From Dehalococcoidia bacterium (lineage in GTDB: Bacteria; Chloroflexota; Dehalococcoidia; UBA2979), in contig JALOAL010000009.1 in the NCBI GenBank assembly GCA_023228825.1, forward strand, positions 76,568 through 140,567: DNA of 64,000 nucleotides. Reading direction: 5' to 3'. Below the pieces are notes generated by a model. That model saw nothing but the letters and a program-made list of their open reading frames with translations, searched no databases and was not told the origin of the DNA. The position numbers and the translations under genes were made by a program. Below are positions 38,582-47,445 of the stretch, piece after piece; the stretch's first letter is position 1; the number at the start of each line of letters is the position of its first letter.

Positions 38582-39526
38582 CTATCGGAAGAGCGCACCC
38601 ACCGAGCCGCCGGTGTGTATGCGGTGAATGGCGTCGCCGATCATGGGCGCCACGGACAGCACGGTGGTAGGGACGGTCTTGAACCCGCCGTGCACCAGCG
38701 GCAGCGAGTCGGTGAAGACGATCTCGTCCAGGTCCGGCGTGTCCAGCACCTCGAAGGCCTTCGGAGCCATGACCGGGTGTACGCACGCCACGCGCACGGA
38801 GGCGGCGCCACGCTCGCGGAGCAGCCGGACGGCGGAGGCCACGGTGCCGCCGGTGAGGATCTCGTCGTCCAGGATCAGGCAGTCGCGGTCCTTTGCCTCC
38901 CCGATCAGGGTCATGGCCTCCGCGGACTCCTTGTTGCCGTCCCGCTTCTTGTCCACGATCGCGATGTCCGCGTCGATGCGGGCTGCGAGGTCCCTCGCCA
39001 GTTTCGCGCGGCCCACGTCCGGCGCCACCACGGTGGGGGCGTGCAGGTTGAGGGACGCGAAGTAGTCCGCGATCAGCGGGAATGCGGTCAGTTCGTCCAG
39101 CGGGATGTTGAAGAAGCCCTGGATCTGGCCGGCGTGCATGTCCATGGAGAGCACGCGGTCCGCGCCCGCCACCTCCATGAAGTTGGCGACCAGGCGGGCC
39201 GTCACCGGGACGCGCGGCTGATCCTTCTTGTCCGACCGGCCGTACGCGTAGTACGGCACCACCGCGGTGATGCGTCCGGCGGAGGCGCGCTTCGCCGCGT
39301 CGATCATGATGAGGAGTTCCATCAGGCGGGTGTTCACCGGCGCCACCAGCGGCTGCACCAGGTAGACGTCCCGCTCGCGGATGTTCTCCTCGTACTTCAC
39401 GAAGATCTCTTCGTTGGAGAACTGGAACACCTGCACGTCGCCCAGCGGGATCTCCAGGTGCTTGCAGATCGACTCCGCCAGCCCCTTGTGGTTGTTACCC
39501 GTGAACACGGCGATCTCACGGAACAC
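38582..39526 (-). CDS. prs: Ribose-phosphate pyrophosphokinase (PRPP synthetase)
   Basis: 314 residues from GTG 39526, chosen because AGGAGG lies 7 bases before it and the length equals the family norm; an ATG 10 codons upstream is possible. Class I motifs are VFTGNNHKGLAESI, the ATP site PYYAYGRSDKKDQPR, the metal site MDMHAGQIQGFF, and the PRPP loop DCLILDDEILTGGT. It makes PRPP from ribose-5-phosphate and ATP for nucleotide, His and Trp synthesis. It lies upstream of secA with about 150 bases between. Its leader can form a long GC hairpin (about 39600-39650). Confidence 0.95.
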   Translation of the reverse strand: MFREIAVFTGNNHKGLAESICKHLEIPLGDVQVFQFSNEEIFVKYEENIRERDVYLVQPLVAPVNTRLMELLIMIDAAKRASAGRITAVVPYYAYGRSDKKDQPRVPVTARLVANFMEVAGADRVLSMDMHAGQIQGFFNIPLDELTAFPLIADYFASLNLHAPTVVAPDVGRAKLARDLAARIDADIAIVDKKRDGNKESAEAMTLIGEAKDRDCLILDDEILTGGTVASAVRLLRERGAASVRVACVHPVMAPKAFEVLDTPDLDEIVFTDSLPLVHGGFKTVPTTVLSVAPMIGDAIHRIHTGGSVGALFR

Positions 39527-39726
39527 AGGGGGCCTCCTGTAGGCGTCGCGTGGCATGGCGGTATCCGGGGAAGCGTCGAACAGGTGGTCGTCCGGAACCG
39601 GGCCGGGGGCCGATGGTAGCACCGGCTTTCGCTTGAGGCTCCCGGCCCCCGCGCTGCGAGGCGCACCGGGAACACTACTGTCAGGTGTGATTGACAGCAG
39701 AGGCGTGCAGGCGCAGGATGCGGCGC

Positions 39727-40698
39727 ATGGCCCGTACACGACACGACCGCGCGGACGAGGGCGTCCTCCAGGAACACGTGGACCGGCTGCGCGCGGCCGA
39801 CCATGTCCTCGCCTGGGTCGGCGGCGAGGTGCAGCGCGCACGAGCCGCGCGTGACGAGGCGATCCGAGAGGCGGTGGCCGCCGGACTGTCGCTCCGCCAG
39901 ATCGGCGGAGCGCTCGGCCTCTCGGCGGAGGGGGTCCGCGCCACACTGCCGCCGGGTAGCGCAAAGTACGACCGCCTGGGCGCCACGTACGCCTCCACCC
40001 GTCAGGCCGACCCTCGCGTCCAGGCGGCGATCTGGGATGCCTTGGGCGATGCGCGCTCGGTGGTGAACGTTGGGGCAGGCGCCGGTTCGTACGAGCCACC
40101 GCAGACCATCCTGGCCGTGGAGCCGTCGCTCGTGATGATCGCGCAGCGGCCCTCGGGGCTCGCTCCGGTGGCGGTGACCACGGCCGCTCGCATCCCGCTC
40201 CCGGACGGCGCCGTGGACGCGGCACTGTGTTCGCTGACCATCCATCACTGGGACGATCTTGACGCGGGCTTCGCGGAGATCCGGCGCGTTGCGCGTCGGG
40301 TGGTGATCTTTACATGGGATCAGCAGGTCTACCGCGACTACTGGCTGGTGAAAGACTACTTCCCCGGCATCGCGGCTTATGACGACGAGCGGGCAGTCCC
40401 CATCGCCCGACTGGCCGAGGCGTTCCCAGGCGCCCGCGTCATCCCCGTCCCCGTGCCGCACGACTGCACGGACGGCTTCCTGGGTGCGTTCTGGCGTCGG
40501 CCAGAGGCGTACCTCGACCCGCTCGTCCGCGCCGGCGCTTCGGGCTTCTCCACGGTCGGCGACCAGGAGACAGAAGAGGGCCTGCAGCGCCTGGTGGATG
40601 ACCTCGGCACCGGCGAGTGGCGCCGGAAGTACGGGCACCTCCTGGAGCAGGACGCAGCGGACCTGGGCTACCGGCTGGTGGTGGCGGACTGGGAGTAG
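39727..40698 (+). CDS. Helix-turn-helix domain fused to SAM-dependent methyltransferase
   Basis: 323 residues from the ATG at 39727; an ATG three codons earlier is equally possible. Residues about 15-75 are a coiled or helical stretch ending in a sigma-like helix-turn-helix (EAVAAGLSLRQIGGALGLS, EGVRATL). Residues 85 to the end are a class I methyltransferase: VVNVGAGAGSYEP, ILAVEPSLVMIAQRP, ALCSLTIHHWDDLDAGFAEI and RRVVIFTWDQ. A DNA-binding head on a small-molecule-type methyltransferase is uncommon. It could be a self-regulating resistance or modification enzyme, but no substrate can be assigned. It is divergent from prs. Confidence 0.75.
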   Translation: MARTRHDRADEGVLQEHVDRLRAADHVLAWVGGEVQRARAARDEAIREAVAAGLSLRQIGGALGLSAEGVRATLPPGSAKYDRLGATYASTRQADPRVQAAIWDALGDARSVVNVGAGAGSYEPPQTILAVEPSLVMIAQRPSGLAPVAVTTAARIPLPDGAVDAALCSLTIHHWDDLDAGFAEIRRVARRVVIFTWDQQVYRDYWLVKDYFPGIAAYDDERAVPIARLAEAFPGARVIPVPVPHDCTDGFLGAFWRRPEAYLDPLVRAGASGFSTVGDQETEEGLQRLVDDLGTGEWRRKYGHLLEQDAADLGYRLVVADWE

Positions 40699-40758
40699 GG
40701 CCGCGTGCTGGACACCTGGCGCCCCCAACGAGATTCCCGCGCGGGGGCTGACGGTTGG

Positions 40759-40764
40759 TACAAT
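40759..40764 (+). promoter_or_regulatory. Candidate -10 element of acyl-CoA dehydrogenase gene
   Basis: TACAAT about 90 bases before the ATG, with only a weak TTCCCG at -35 and a 19-base gap. Low support. Confidence 0.3.
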
Positions 40765-40854
40765 CTTCACTCGCCGTGAACCACTGCGAGCCGACTCACC
40801 CGCACCGCGGGCTGCGGCGACGCGCCGGAGTCACTGACACGAGCGAGGATCCTC

Positions 40855-42030
40855 ATGGACTTCACGTTTACCCCGGACGAAGAGCGCTTCCGCGCCGAAC
40901 TCAAGGCGTTCCTGGCCGGCCACCTGCCGGAGGACTGGGACTTCCGTGACTTTGTGGGCGAGGTTGAGAAGGACGAGCGCCGGGAGATGGCGCGCGTGGT
41001 GAACCAGGCGCTGGCCGAGCGTCGATGGCTCGCGCTGCCCTGGAAGGAAGAGTTCGGGGGATCTGGCGCCGGCCACATGCAGCAGGCGATCTTCACAGAC
41101 GAGACGGCGTACGCCCGCATGCCCGGTGGCGGAGGCCAGGGCGTGGCGTGGGTGGGACCGGCGATCCAGCAGTTCGGCTCGCAGGAGCAGCAGCGCCTCT
41201 ACCTGCCGCGCATCGCGCAGGGCGCGGACACCTGGTGCACGCTCTACACCGAGCCCGGCGCCGGCTCCGACCTGGCCTCGATCCAGACGCGCGCGGAGCG
41301 CCAGGGCGACGAGTACGTCATCAACGGCGCCAAGATCTACGCCTCCGGTGCGCAGGACGCCACCATGGGCTGGCTCGCCGCGCGCACGGACCCCAACGCC
41401 GCCAAGCATCGAGGCATCTCCACCTTCGCTGTCCCCATGGACGCGCCGGGCATCAGCATCCGGCCGCTGGAGGACATGACCGGCGGCACGCAACTGAACG
41501 AGGTGTTCTTCGAAAACGTGCGTCTGCCGGCGGACCACCTGGTGGGCCACGAGAACCGCGGCTGGTACCAGGTGGCGACCACACTGGACTTCGAACGCTC
41601 CGGGGTGGACTCGTTCGCGCAGGGCAAGCGGAACCTGGAACGCCTGGTGGCGGCCGCGAAGGACGAGGCGTCCCTGATCTCAAGGAACCCGGCGGCGCGC
41701 TACGAACTGGCGGACCGCTGGATCGAGTTGCAGGTGGGCTTCAACGTGGCCTACCGCGTCCCCTACCTGCAGGCGGAGGGCCTGGTCCCCAACCACGAGG
41801 CCAGCGTCTCCAAGTTGTACGGCTCCGAACTCCAGCAGCGCATCGCCGGTACGGGGATGCACCTGCTGGGGCAGGCGTCCCAACTGGCGCCCGGATCGCC
41901 GTACGCCAGGATGGGCGGCGCGTTCTCGCACCTCTACCTCGCCTCCAGCGCCGCCACCGTCGCGGCCGGCACCAGCGAGGTGCAGCGCAACATCATCGCC
42001 CAGCGCGGACTCGGACTGCCTCGCGGCTAG
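40855..42030 (+). CDS. Acyl-CoA dehydrogenase
   Basis: 391 residues starting MDFTFTPDEERFRAELKAFL. It has the middle-domain FAD and substrate motif YTEPGAGSDLASIQT, YASGAQDATMGWLAARTD, and the C-terminal AAGTSEVQRNIIAQRGLGLPRG. It resembles the large subunit encoded at 6401-7657 and not the small one, and stands alone here without a partner. FAD-dependent alpha-beta desaturation of an acyl-CoA is expected. The substrate is unknown. Confidence 0.9.
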   Translation: MDFTFTPDEERFRAELKAFLAGHLPEDWDFRDFVGEVEKDERREMARVVNQALAERRWLALPWKEEFGGSGAGHMQQAIFTDETAYARMPGGGGQGVAWVGPAIQQFGSQEQQRLYLPRIAQGADTWCTLYTEPGAGSDLASIQTRAERQGDEYVINGAKIYASGAQDATMGWLAARTDPNAAKHRGISTFAVPMDAPGISIRPLEDMTGGTQLNEVFFENVRLPADHLVGHENRGWYQVATTLDFERSGVDSFAQGKRNLERLVAAAKDEASLISRNPAARYELADRWIELQVGFNVAYRVPYLQAEGLVPNHEASVSKLYGSELQQRIAGTGMHLLGQASQLAPGSPYARMGGAFSHLYLASSAATVAAGTSEVQRNIIAQRGLGLPRG

Positions 42031-42154
42031 GCCCCCCGGCCCGCGATCCAGCACCCGCGCTCCAGCACCCGCGACAACGCACGCACTGCACCCGTCCGGC
42101 CCCCCCCCCCGGAACCTTCTCGCGCTCCCGAGCGTCCGAGGAAGAGCGGGGCGT

Positions 42155-42322
42155 GTTGGCTCCCGCTTCGTCGATATCCCCGTCACGATCACCTCCACGC
42201 TCACTTCCGGCGAGGAAGAGCGGTTCCAGGGCACGTACGCGTTCCGCCGCGGCGTGGTGGAGGGCGCGCAGCCCGAGTGGCGGATCTACTCGGCAGAGGT
42301 CTCGCAGGGTCGACTGACCGGT
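42155..42322 (+). pseudogene. Remnant of a secreted-protein C-terminal domain
   Basis: The frame reads VGSRFVDIPVTITSTLTSG and later QGTYAFRRGVVEGAQ and EWRIYSAEV. This looks like the C-terminal beta-rich domain of a secreted or lipoprotein family in which VDIPV-x-I, GTYxxRR and WRIYSA recur. There is no start codon or ribosome site, the upstream part is missing, and after LTG the frame runs into unrelated sequence including a long hairpin. It is best read as a decayed gene end. Confidence 0.5.
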
Positions 42323-42357
42323 TTCCACCGTGCAGGGACAGGCGGATACGGGAGCGT

Positions 42358-42416
42358 GAGATGGGCGACCGCGATCATGGCGGGTGAGAGTCTGATCAAA
42401 TCGCGGTCGCCATCTC
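42358..42416. repeat. Long inverted repeat (17-bp stem, one bulge)
   Basis: GAGATG-G-GCGACCGCGAT pairs with ATCGCGGTCGCCATCTC, with a single bulged G and a 24-base loop. It lies at the edge of the gene remnant, in a locally less GC-rich stretch. It could be a small MITE-like element, a regulatory RNA hairpin, or a deletion scar. No second copy is in the window. Confidence 0.6.
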
Positions 42417-42559
42417 GAATTGATATGTGGAAAGGCTGAGCCGGCGCACGTAAATTGACACGGATGTCCCGCGACCGCTCCCCGGGGACATGATTTGACA
42501 AAGAAGCGGCGGGTGTTGCGAAAGCGGTGGCGGAGCCACCGCCCAGAGGGGTGCGTGCC

Positions 42560-43897
42560 TTGCAGGATTCCTTCGCCCGCGAAACCGGCGACACGTTCGG
42601 TCGGCGCCGCATGTCACGTCGCAAGTGGTTGGCCGGCATGGCCGTCGGCAGTGGGGTGGGCCTCATCGCCCCCCGCTCGCTCTTCGCCGCCGGCATGCCC
42701 GCAGTACGGGTGCGCCCCGCCGGGACCGAGCCCGCGCGGCCGGCCATTGCCCGGGCGCCCGGAGCGCCTCGACACCTGGCGTGGGTGTGGCAATTCCAGC
42801 ACGACGGGGACCCCGGCGAGATCCGGGACACGCTGGCCGCGCACGGCCTGGGCGTGGTGCTGAAGACCCACGACGGTGTGCACTGGATGGGCGAGTACGA
42901 CAAGACCTCGCTGGCCGTCACCGGCCCCCGCCGCCTGGAGGAGTACGCCAACTACTTCGAGCAGGCGGGCGTCCCCTTCCACGCCTGGGCGGTGGTGAAG
43001 GGACGGGACGCGGCGAAGGAGGCGGCGCTCGTCTCGGACGTGCTGAACGCCGGCGCGCGCAGCATCTTCCTGGACCTGGAGGGGCACCCCGGCTTCTGGG
43101 TGGGCACGGACGACGACGCCTCCCGCTACGGCGAGGCCGTCCGCCGCGCGCAGCCGAACGCGCGCATCTCCACCTCGATCGACCCGCGCCCGTGGGAGAT
43201 CGACCGCATCCCGCTGGCGCAGTTCGCGGCGTTCACGGACGAGATCGCCCCGCAGGTCTACTGGAGCATGTTCTCCAACGAGGCGAACGCGAAGAGGTAC
43301 GTGGCCGGCGGTATCCCCATTGCCCACGAGGACATTGGCCCCGCCTTCATCCTGCGCTCCGCCATGGAGCGCCTGTCCGAGTTCGGGCGGCCCATCCATC
43401 CCATTGGCGACGGCCTGGCGGAGTCGCTGGACGTCTGGCGCGACTTCATCGACGAGTCCTACTCCAACGAGGCGGACACGGTCTCCGTCTGGCGCTACGG
43501 CGTGGTGGAGGCGGACCTGTGGCCGCTCCTGCGCGACACGCCGCCTCGCGTCACGCAGTACGTGGTGCAGGCGGGCGACTCGCTGGGCGCGATCGCGTCC
43601 CGGCACGGGACGTCCGTCTCCGTGCTGGCGGAGATGAACGGCATTGCCAACCCCAACCTGATCCAGGTGGGGCAGGTGCTCCGGCTGCCCGGCGGCGGCA
43701 GCGGGACGCACCCCGTGGCCTCCTCGCCCCTCCCGCCGAGGCCAGGCGCGGCCTCCGGCGTGCACACGGTGGTGGCGGGCGACACGCTGCTGGGCATCGC
43801 GCTGCGCTACAACCGCAGCCTGTCGCAGGTGGCGGGGGCCAACAACCTGCGGCCGCCGTACCTGATCCGTATCGGCCAGGTGCTGACCATCCCCTGA
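42560..43897 (+). CDS. Tat-exported glycosidase-like protein with two LysM domains
   Basis: 445 residues from TTG 42560, 8 bases after AGAGGGG; a GTG at 42527 is in frame too. A twin-arginine signal (SRRKWLAGMAVGSGVGLIAP) gives export of the folded protein. Residues about 60-330 form a barrel-like domain with HLAWVWQFQHDGDPGEIRD, IFLDLEGHPGFWVG and EIAPQVYWSMF, whose conserved acids suggest a glycoside hydrolase. Two LysM repeats follow (QYVVQAGDSLGAIASRHG and HTVVAGDTLLGIALRYN), which bind peptidoglycan or chitin-type glycans. It is probably a cell-wall-acting enzyme. The exact family is not certain. Confidence 0.83.
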   Translation: MQDSFARETGDTFGRRRMSRRKWLAGMAVGSGVGLIAPRSLFAAGMPAVRVRPAGTEPARPAIARAPGAPRHLAWVWQFQHDGDPGEIRDTLAAHGLGVVLKTHDGVHWMGEYDKTSLAVTGPRRLEEYANYFEQAGVPFHAWAVVKGRDAAKEAALVSDVLNAGARSIFLDLEGHPGFWVGTDDDASRYGEAVRRAQPNARISTSIDPRPWEIDRIPLAQFAAFTDEIAPQVYWSMFSNEANAKRYVAGGIPIAHEDIGPAFILRSAMERLSEFGRPIHPIGDGLAESLDVWRDFIDESYSNEADTVSVWRYGVVEADLWPLLRDTPPRVTQYVVQAGDSLGAIASRHGTSVSVLAEMNGIANPNLIQVGQVLRLPGGGSGTHPVASSPLPPRPGAASGVHTVVAGDTLLGIALRYNRSLSQVAGANNLRPPYLIRIGQVLTIP

Positions 43898-43932
43898 GCC
43901 GCACGCCGGCCGCCGCCGCCTCCACCACAACG

Positions 43933-43960
43933 AGACAGCCCTGCCGAAGCAGGGCTGTCT
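43933..43960 (+). terminator. Terminator downstream of LysM gene
   Basis: AGACAGCCCTGC, CGAA tetraloop, exact mirror: a perfect 12-bp stem 35 bases past the stop. Confidence 0.75.
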
Positions 43961-43975
43961 GGCGTCGGTCCGCCT

Positions 43976-44004
43976 CGTCCGTCCGAGGAGTCCTCGGACG
44001 GACG
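43976..44004 (-). terminator. Perfect 14-bp palindromic hairpin, terminator of SDR gene
   Basis: CGTCCGTCCGAGGA, one central base, exact mirror, 4 bases past the SDR stop. As DNA it is nearly a perfect palindrome. It pairs with the neighbouring terminator to separate the convergent genes. Confidence 0.65.
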
Positions 44005-44008
44005 GGTG

Positions 44009-44851
44009 CTAGGACTTGCGGGTGAGCGGCTGCAGCGGCAGTTCGGCCGGGGTGAGGCTGAACTCCTCCAGCAGTTCGCGTGGGTGCAGCACGATGCGGC
44101 CCGTCAGGTCCTTCGGGTCGCTGGCGGCCAACTTCAGGCACGCCTCCGCCATGTGTTCCACCGGCGTCTCGCGCTCCGTGGGCTCGGCGCCCACCAGGTT
44201 GTGGTGCACCGTGCCCGGCGTGGCCACGAGGCCGGGCGAGATCACGTTCACGGCGATGTTGTCCTGGTAGACCTCGGACGCGAGGCCCGTGGTGAAGCGC
44301 TCCAGCGCTGCCTTGCACATGCCGTAGACCGTGCCGCCCCGGCCGCCGGCGTCCGGCTTGGGGTGCTGGGCGGCGCCGGAGGAGACGTTGATGATCCAGC
44401 CGCCGGAACCGCGCTCCTTCATGGAGGGGATCACCATCTGCGACAACTGGAAGGGGGAGTAGACCTGCACCTCCTGCATCAGGCGGTAGCGGCGCTCCGG
44501 GAAGTCCACCACGGGGATGAAGAAGGTGACCGCCGCGTTGTTCACCAGGATGTCGATGGGGCCGTAGATGCGCTCCGCTTCCGCCACCAGGTTCTTGCGG
44601 TCGTCCTCGCTGGAGAGGTCGCAGCGGACGCCCGTGGCCTCGCCCCCGGCGTCCTTGATGTTCTGGACCACGCCGTTGACAGAGCCCTCCATGGGGTTGT
44701 CGCCCTCGTTCAGGGTGCGCGCGGAGACGATGACCCTTGCGCCTTCCATCGCGTAGCGCACGGCGATCGCCTCGCCAATGCCCCTGGAGGCGCCGGTGAC
44801 CACGGCCACCTTGCCCGCCAGAACGCCGTTCATGTTCGCCTGTATTGCCAC
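44009..44851 (-). CDS. Short-chain dehydrogenase/reductase
   Basis: 280 residues from GTG 44851 (AGGAG 6 bases upstream); an ATG six codons later is possible. The Rossmann motif is VAVVTGASRGIGEAIAVRY, the NNAA motif is in ILVNNAAVTFF, the catalytic Ser is in WIINVSSGAAQ, and YxxxK is YGMCKAALERF. It oxidises or reduces a hydroxyl/carbonyl with NAD(P). The C-terminal segment (LVGAEPTERETPVEHMAEAC) is longer than in fatty-acid FabG. Substrate unknown; it stands alone. Confidence 0.9.
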   Translation of the reverse strand: MAIQANMNGVLAGKVAVVTGASRGIGEAIAVRYAMEGARVIVSARTLNEGDNPMEGSVNGVVQNIKDAGGEATGVRCDLSSEDDRKNLVAEAERIYGPIDILVNNAAVTFFIPVVDFPERRYRLMQEVQVYSPFQLSQMVIPSMKERGSGGWIINVSSGAAQHPKPDAGGRGGTVYGMCKAALERFTTGLASEVYQDNIAVNVISPGLVATPGTVHHNLVGAEPTERETPVEHMAEACLKLAASDPKDLTGRIVLHPRELLEEFSLTPAELPLQPLTRKS

Positions 44852-45113
44852 TGGTTGCTCCTGAGCATGTGCCCCCGCTCGGGGTTCCTGGGAATGACAG
44901 AGGCGCCGGCCCCCCGATACGCCTCGTGAGGGCACGTTCTAGCACATCCTTCCGGGCGGTGCCTGCGCTCATCACGGAGCGGAAGTCCCGGACGAGGCGT
45001 GACTCAGGACCCAGAGACACAAGGGGGCTGGGCCGCAACAATTCACGTTGACGTGGACCCAGCCGCTCGCTCCGCGGTCCGGACGACTGGCCCGCACGCC
45101 TGGAAGGACTCCC

Positions 45114-46415
45114 ATGAAACTGTTGATGGCCATCGCCTCGTCGCTGGCGGCGACCGCCCTGGCCCTGTCTGTAGCCGCATTCGTCGTGGCCGACCGCGCC
45201 GAGTCGTCCGCGAGGGGCGCCAGCCCGGGGCCGTCCTCCACGCAGGCGCCCGCGCAGGCGCAGACGCTGGACGTGGAACTGGGCGACGTCTACATCGCAC
45301 CGGTGCAGATGAGCGCCGCCACGGGCGCCTCGCTGGTGCTGAACGTCCGCAACACCGGCGCCATCCAGCACGACCTGCGCGTGGAGGGTGGCCCGGGCAC
45401 GGCCATGCTCAACCCCGGCGGTAGCGAGTCGCTGGACCTGGGCGCGCTGGACGCCGGAACGTACACGCTCTTCTGCAGCGTGCCCGGCCACCGCGAGGGC
45501 GGCATGGTGGCCTCACTGGTGGTGGGCGACGACGAGCACGCCGGCCACTCCGGCGGCCGCATGCTCCACAGCGACGAGGACTACATGGCCGGCGTGGAGG
45601 CCTTCCCGGCGGCCACCGAGGGCCTGGGCGGCCAGCCGATGGCCCCGGAATTGGACGGCGACGTCAAGGTCTTCGAACTCACGGCGGAGGAGATCGCCTG
45701 GGAGGTGGAGCCGGGCGTCTTCCGTGACGCCATGGCCTACAACGGCGAAGTCCCCGGCCCGGAGATCCGCGTGCAACTGGGCGACCGCGTGCGCGTGGTG
45801 CTGCACAACGAACTGCCGGAGTCCACGGCCATCCACTTCCACGGCCTGGTGGTGCCAAACGACCAGGACGGCGTGCCCGGGCTGACCCAGCCGCTGGTGC
45901 TGCCGGGCGAGTCCTGGGTGTACGAGTTCGACGTGGTCAACGCCGGCTCCCACATGTACCACTCGCACATGAACGGCTCCGTGCAGATCCCCATGGGCCT
46001 GCTGGGCGCCTTCATCGTGGAGGACGGCACGGAGGAGGTGGTGGATCAGGACATCACCATGATCCTGAACGACGGCCCGCTGGGCTACACCATCAACGGC
46101 AAGGGCTTCCCCGCCACCCAGCCCATCGTGGCGCGGCAGGGCGAGAAGATCCGCATCCGCTACATGAACGAGGGCCTGCAGATCCACCCCATGCACCTGC
46201 ACGGCGTGCCGCAACTGGTGGTGGCGAAGGACGGCTACCCCTTGCCCTTCCCACACTACGAGGACACCGTCACCGTGGCCCCTGGCGAGCGCATCGACGT
46301 GATCGTGGAGGCGACGGAACTGGGCGCCTGGGCCTTCCACTGCCACATCCTGACGCATGCGGAGGGGCCGAACGGCATGTTCGGCATGGTGACCGTGATG
46401 CTGGTCAGCGAATAG
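45114..46415 (+). CDS. Multicopper oxidase with N-terminal plastocyanin-like domain
   Basis: 433 residues from an ATG preceded by GGAAGGAC, with an N-terminal signal (about 3-27). Domain 1 (50-138) is a plastocyanin-like cupredoxin with the type 1 copper set H86, C121, H126 and M131. Domains 2 and 3 form a two-domain multicopper oxidase with HFH 241-243, HSH 283-285, HPMHLHG 358-364 and HCHILTH 409-415 plus M422. It resembles laccase- or nitrite-reductase-like two-domain enzymes that work as trimers. The fused extra cupredoxin would feed electrons into it. It acts outside the membrane; the substrate (metal, phenol or nitrite) is not decidable. Confidence 0.88.
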   Translation: MKLLMAIASSLAATALALSVAAFVVADRAESSARGASPGPSSTQAPAQAQTLDVELGDVYIAPVQMSAATGASLVLNVRNTGAIQHDLRVEGGPGTAMLNPGGSESLDLGALDAGTYTLFCSVPGHREGGMVASLVVGDDEHAGHSGGRMLHSDEDYMAGVEAFPAATEGLGGQPMAPELDGDVKVFELTAEEIAWEVEPGVFRDAMAYNGEVPGPEIRVQLGDRVRVVLHNELPESTAIHFHGLVVPNDQDGVPGLTQPLVLPGESWVYEFDVVNAGSHMYHSHMNGSVQIPMGLLGAFIVEDGTEEVVDQDITMILNDGPLGYTINGKGFPATQPIVARQGEKIRIRYMNEGLQIHPMHLHGVPQLVVAKDGYPLPFPHYEDTVTVAPGERIDVIVEATELGAWAFHCHILTHAEGPNGMFGMVTVMLVSE

Positions 46416-46441
46416 GCCTCGTCCCCGCGAGGGCGCACGAA

Positions 46442-46467
46442 GAGCGGGCTCCTCACGGAGCCCGCTC
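46442..46467. terminator. Bidirectional terminator between convergent genes
   Basis: GAGCGGGCTCC, TCAC loop, exact mirror; an 11-bp stem between stops at 46415 and 46507. Confidence 0.7.
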
Positions 46468-46506
46468 GGTGTGTACGGGGAACGCCCGGAGCCCCGCAGG
46501 AGACCG

Positions 46507-47445
46507 CTACTCCCAGAGGTCGGAGGAGCCCTTCATGAAGCGCAGCATCATCACCATCTCCGCCACGTCCGTGCCGCCGTCCGACAGGCGGGTGCGGTAC
46601 CAGATGTACTCGGACCGGGGCGTCTCCCCCACGGCAAGGACTTCTCCGCGGGACTCGTAGTCACGACCCACGAACATGGGGCCGGCCAGGTGGTTGATCT
46701 CGATGCCGCCGAACAGGCCCACGGACTTGTGGCGGCGAAGGTCGAAGCCGGGCTCGCACGCGCGCAGGATGCCCACGGCGGCGCCAGGGTTGATGATCGG
46801 GCCGCCCCAGGGCGAGGCGTCCGCGTACCAGCCCAGCGGCTCCGTCATGGCGTCGATCGTGCGCGCGTAGCGCTCGGCCTCCAGGCGCGTGGGGTAGGCG
46901 TCCGTGGTCAGCCCGGGCTCGATGTGGCCCAGGATGCGCACCTCCCCGCGCGGCGGCAGGTTGCGCAGGCGCTCCGCCAGCACCGAGGGCTCGTCCGGAG
47001 CGCCGATGCTCGCCGTGCCCTCCAGTACGCGTGCGCCGTCTTCGCGTTCCGCCCAGATCTCCATCTGCGCGTCCGTGGGCGGGGCGTCGGCTTCGTGCTG
47101 TGGCGGGCGGCCGAAGGGCCGCACGGGGACGCCGTGCGTGGTGGCGTTCTGGAAGTAGCAGGAGAGGCCGCCGCGCTCGAACCACTCCGGGCCAAAGACG
47201 CGCACGAGCATGGGCGGGAACTGCTGCATGTGCACAGAGCCCGCCACAGTGCCGCCGGAGAAGCCCAGTTTCTGCGCGGTCTTGTCGTCATGGATGCTGC
47301 CCGCGCCCAGGCCCGCGCCCAGGTTCACTGGCGCCTTCACCGGCCCCACCAGGAGGCCGTCACGCTCCTCCACGGCGGCGGTGGCGGCCTCGATGCTCTG
47401 CGGGGGCTGCGGGACGAAGGTCTGCTCGGTTGCGGTGTCGGTCAT
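46507..47445 (-). CDS. MaoC-like (hot-dog fold) acyl dehydratase family protein
   Basis: 312 residues from an ATG 6 bases after AGGAGG. The segment IHDDKTAQKLGFSGGTVAGSVHM has the His and Gly-rich helix placement of hot-dog hydratases. The second half (GPMFVGRDYESRGEVLAVGE, YIWYRTRL) looks like another hot-dog unit. Double hot-dog MaoC proteins hydrate enoyl-CoA, fitting the several acyl-CoA dehydrogenases here. The active-site Asp/His pair is not certain, so the function is a family-level guess. Confidence 0.6.
   Translation of the reverse strand: MTDTATEQTFVPQPPQSIEAATAAVEERDGLLVGPVKAPVNLGAGLGAGSIHDDKTAQKLGFSGGTVAGSVHMQQFPPMLVRVFGPEWFERGGLSCYFQNATTHGVPVRPFGRPPQHEADAPPTDAQMEIWAEREDGARVLEGTASIGAPDEPSVLAERLRNLPPRGEVRILGHIEPGLTTDAYPTRLEAERYARTIDAMTEPLGWYADASPWGGPIINPGAAVGILRACEPGFDLRRHKSVGLFGGIEINHLAGPMFVGRDYESRGEVLAVGETPRSEYIWYRTRLSDGGTDVAEMVMMLRFMKGSSDLWE

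Noticed and set aside
39557..40225. Long upstream extension of prs
   Set aside because: It overlaps the HTH-methyltransferase gene in antisense, and the conserved PRPP synthetase begins at the GTG with AGGAGG.
42090..42120. Run of about ten C residues as a phase-variation tract
   Set aside because: It lies in noncoding sequence after an acyl-CoA dehydrogenase, not in a gene or promoter I can define.
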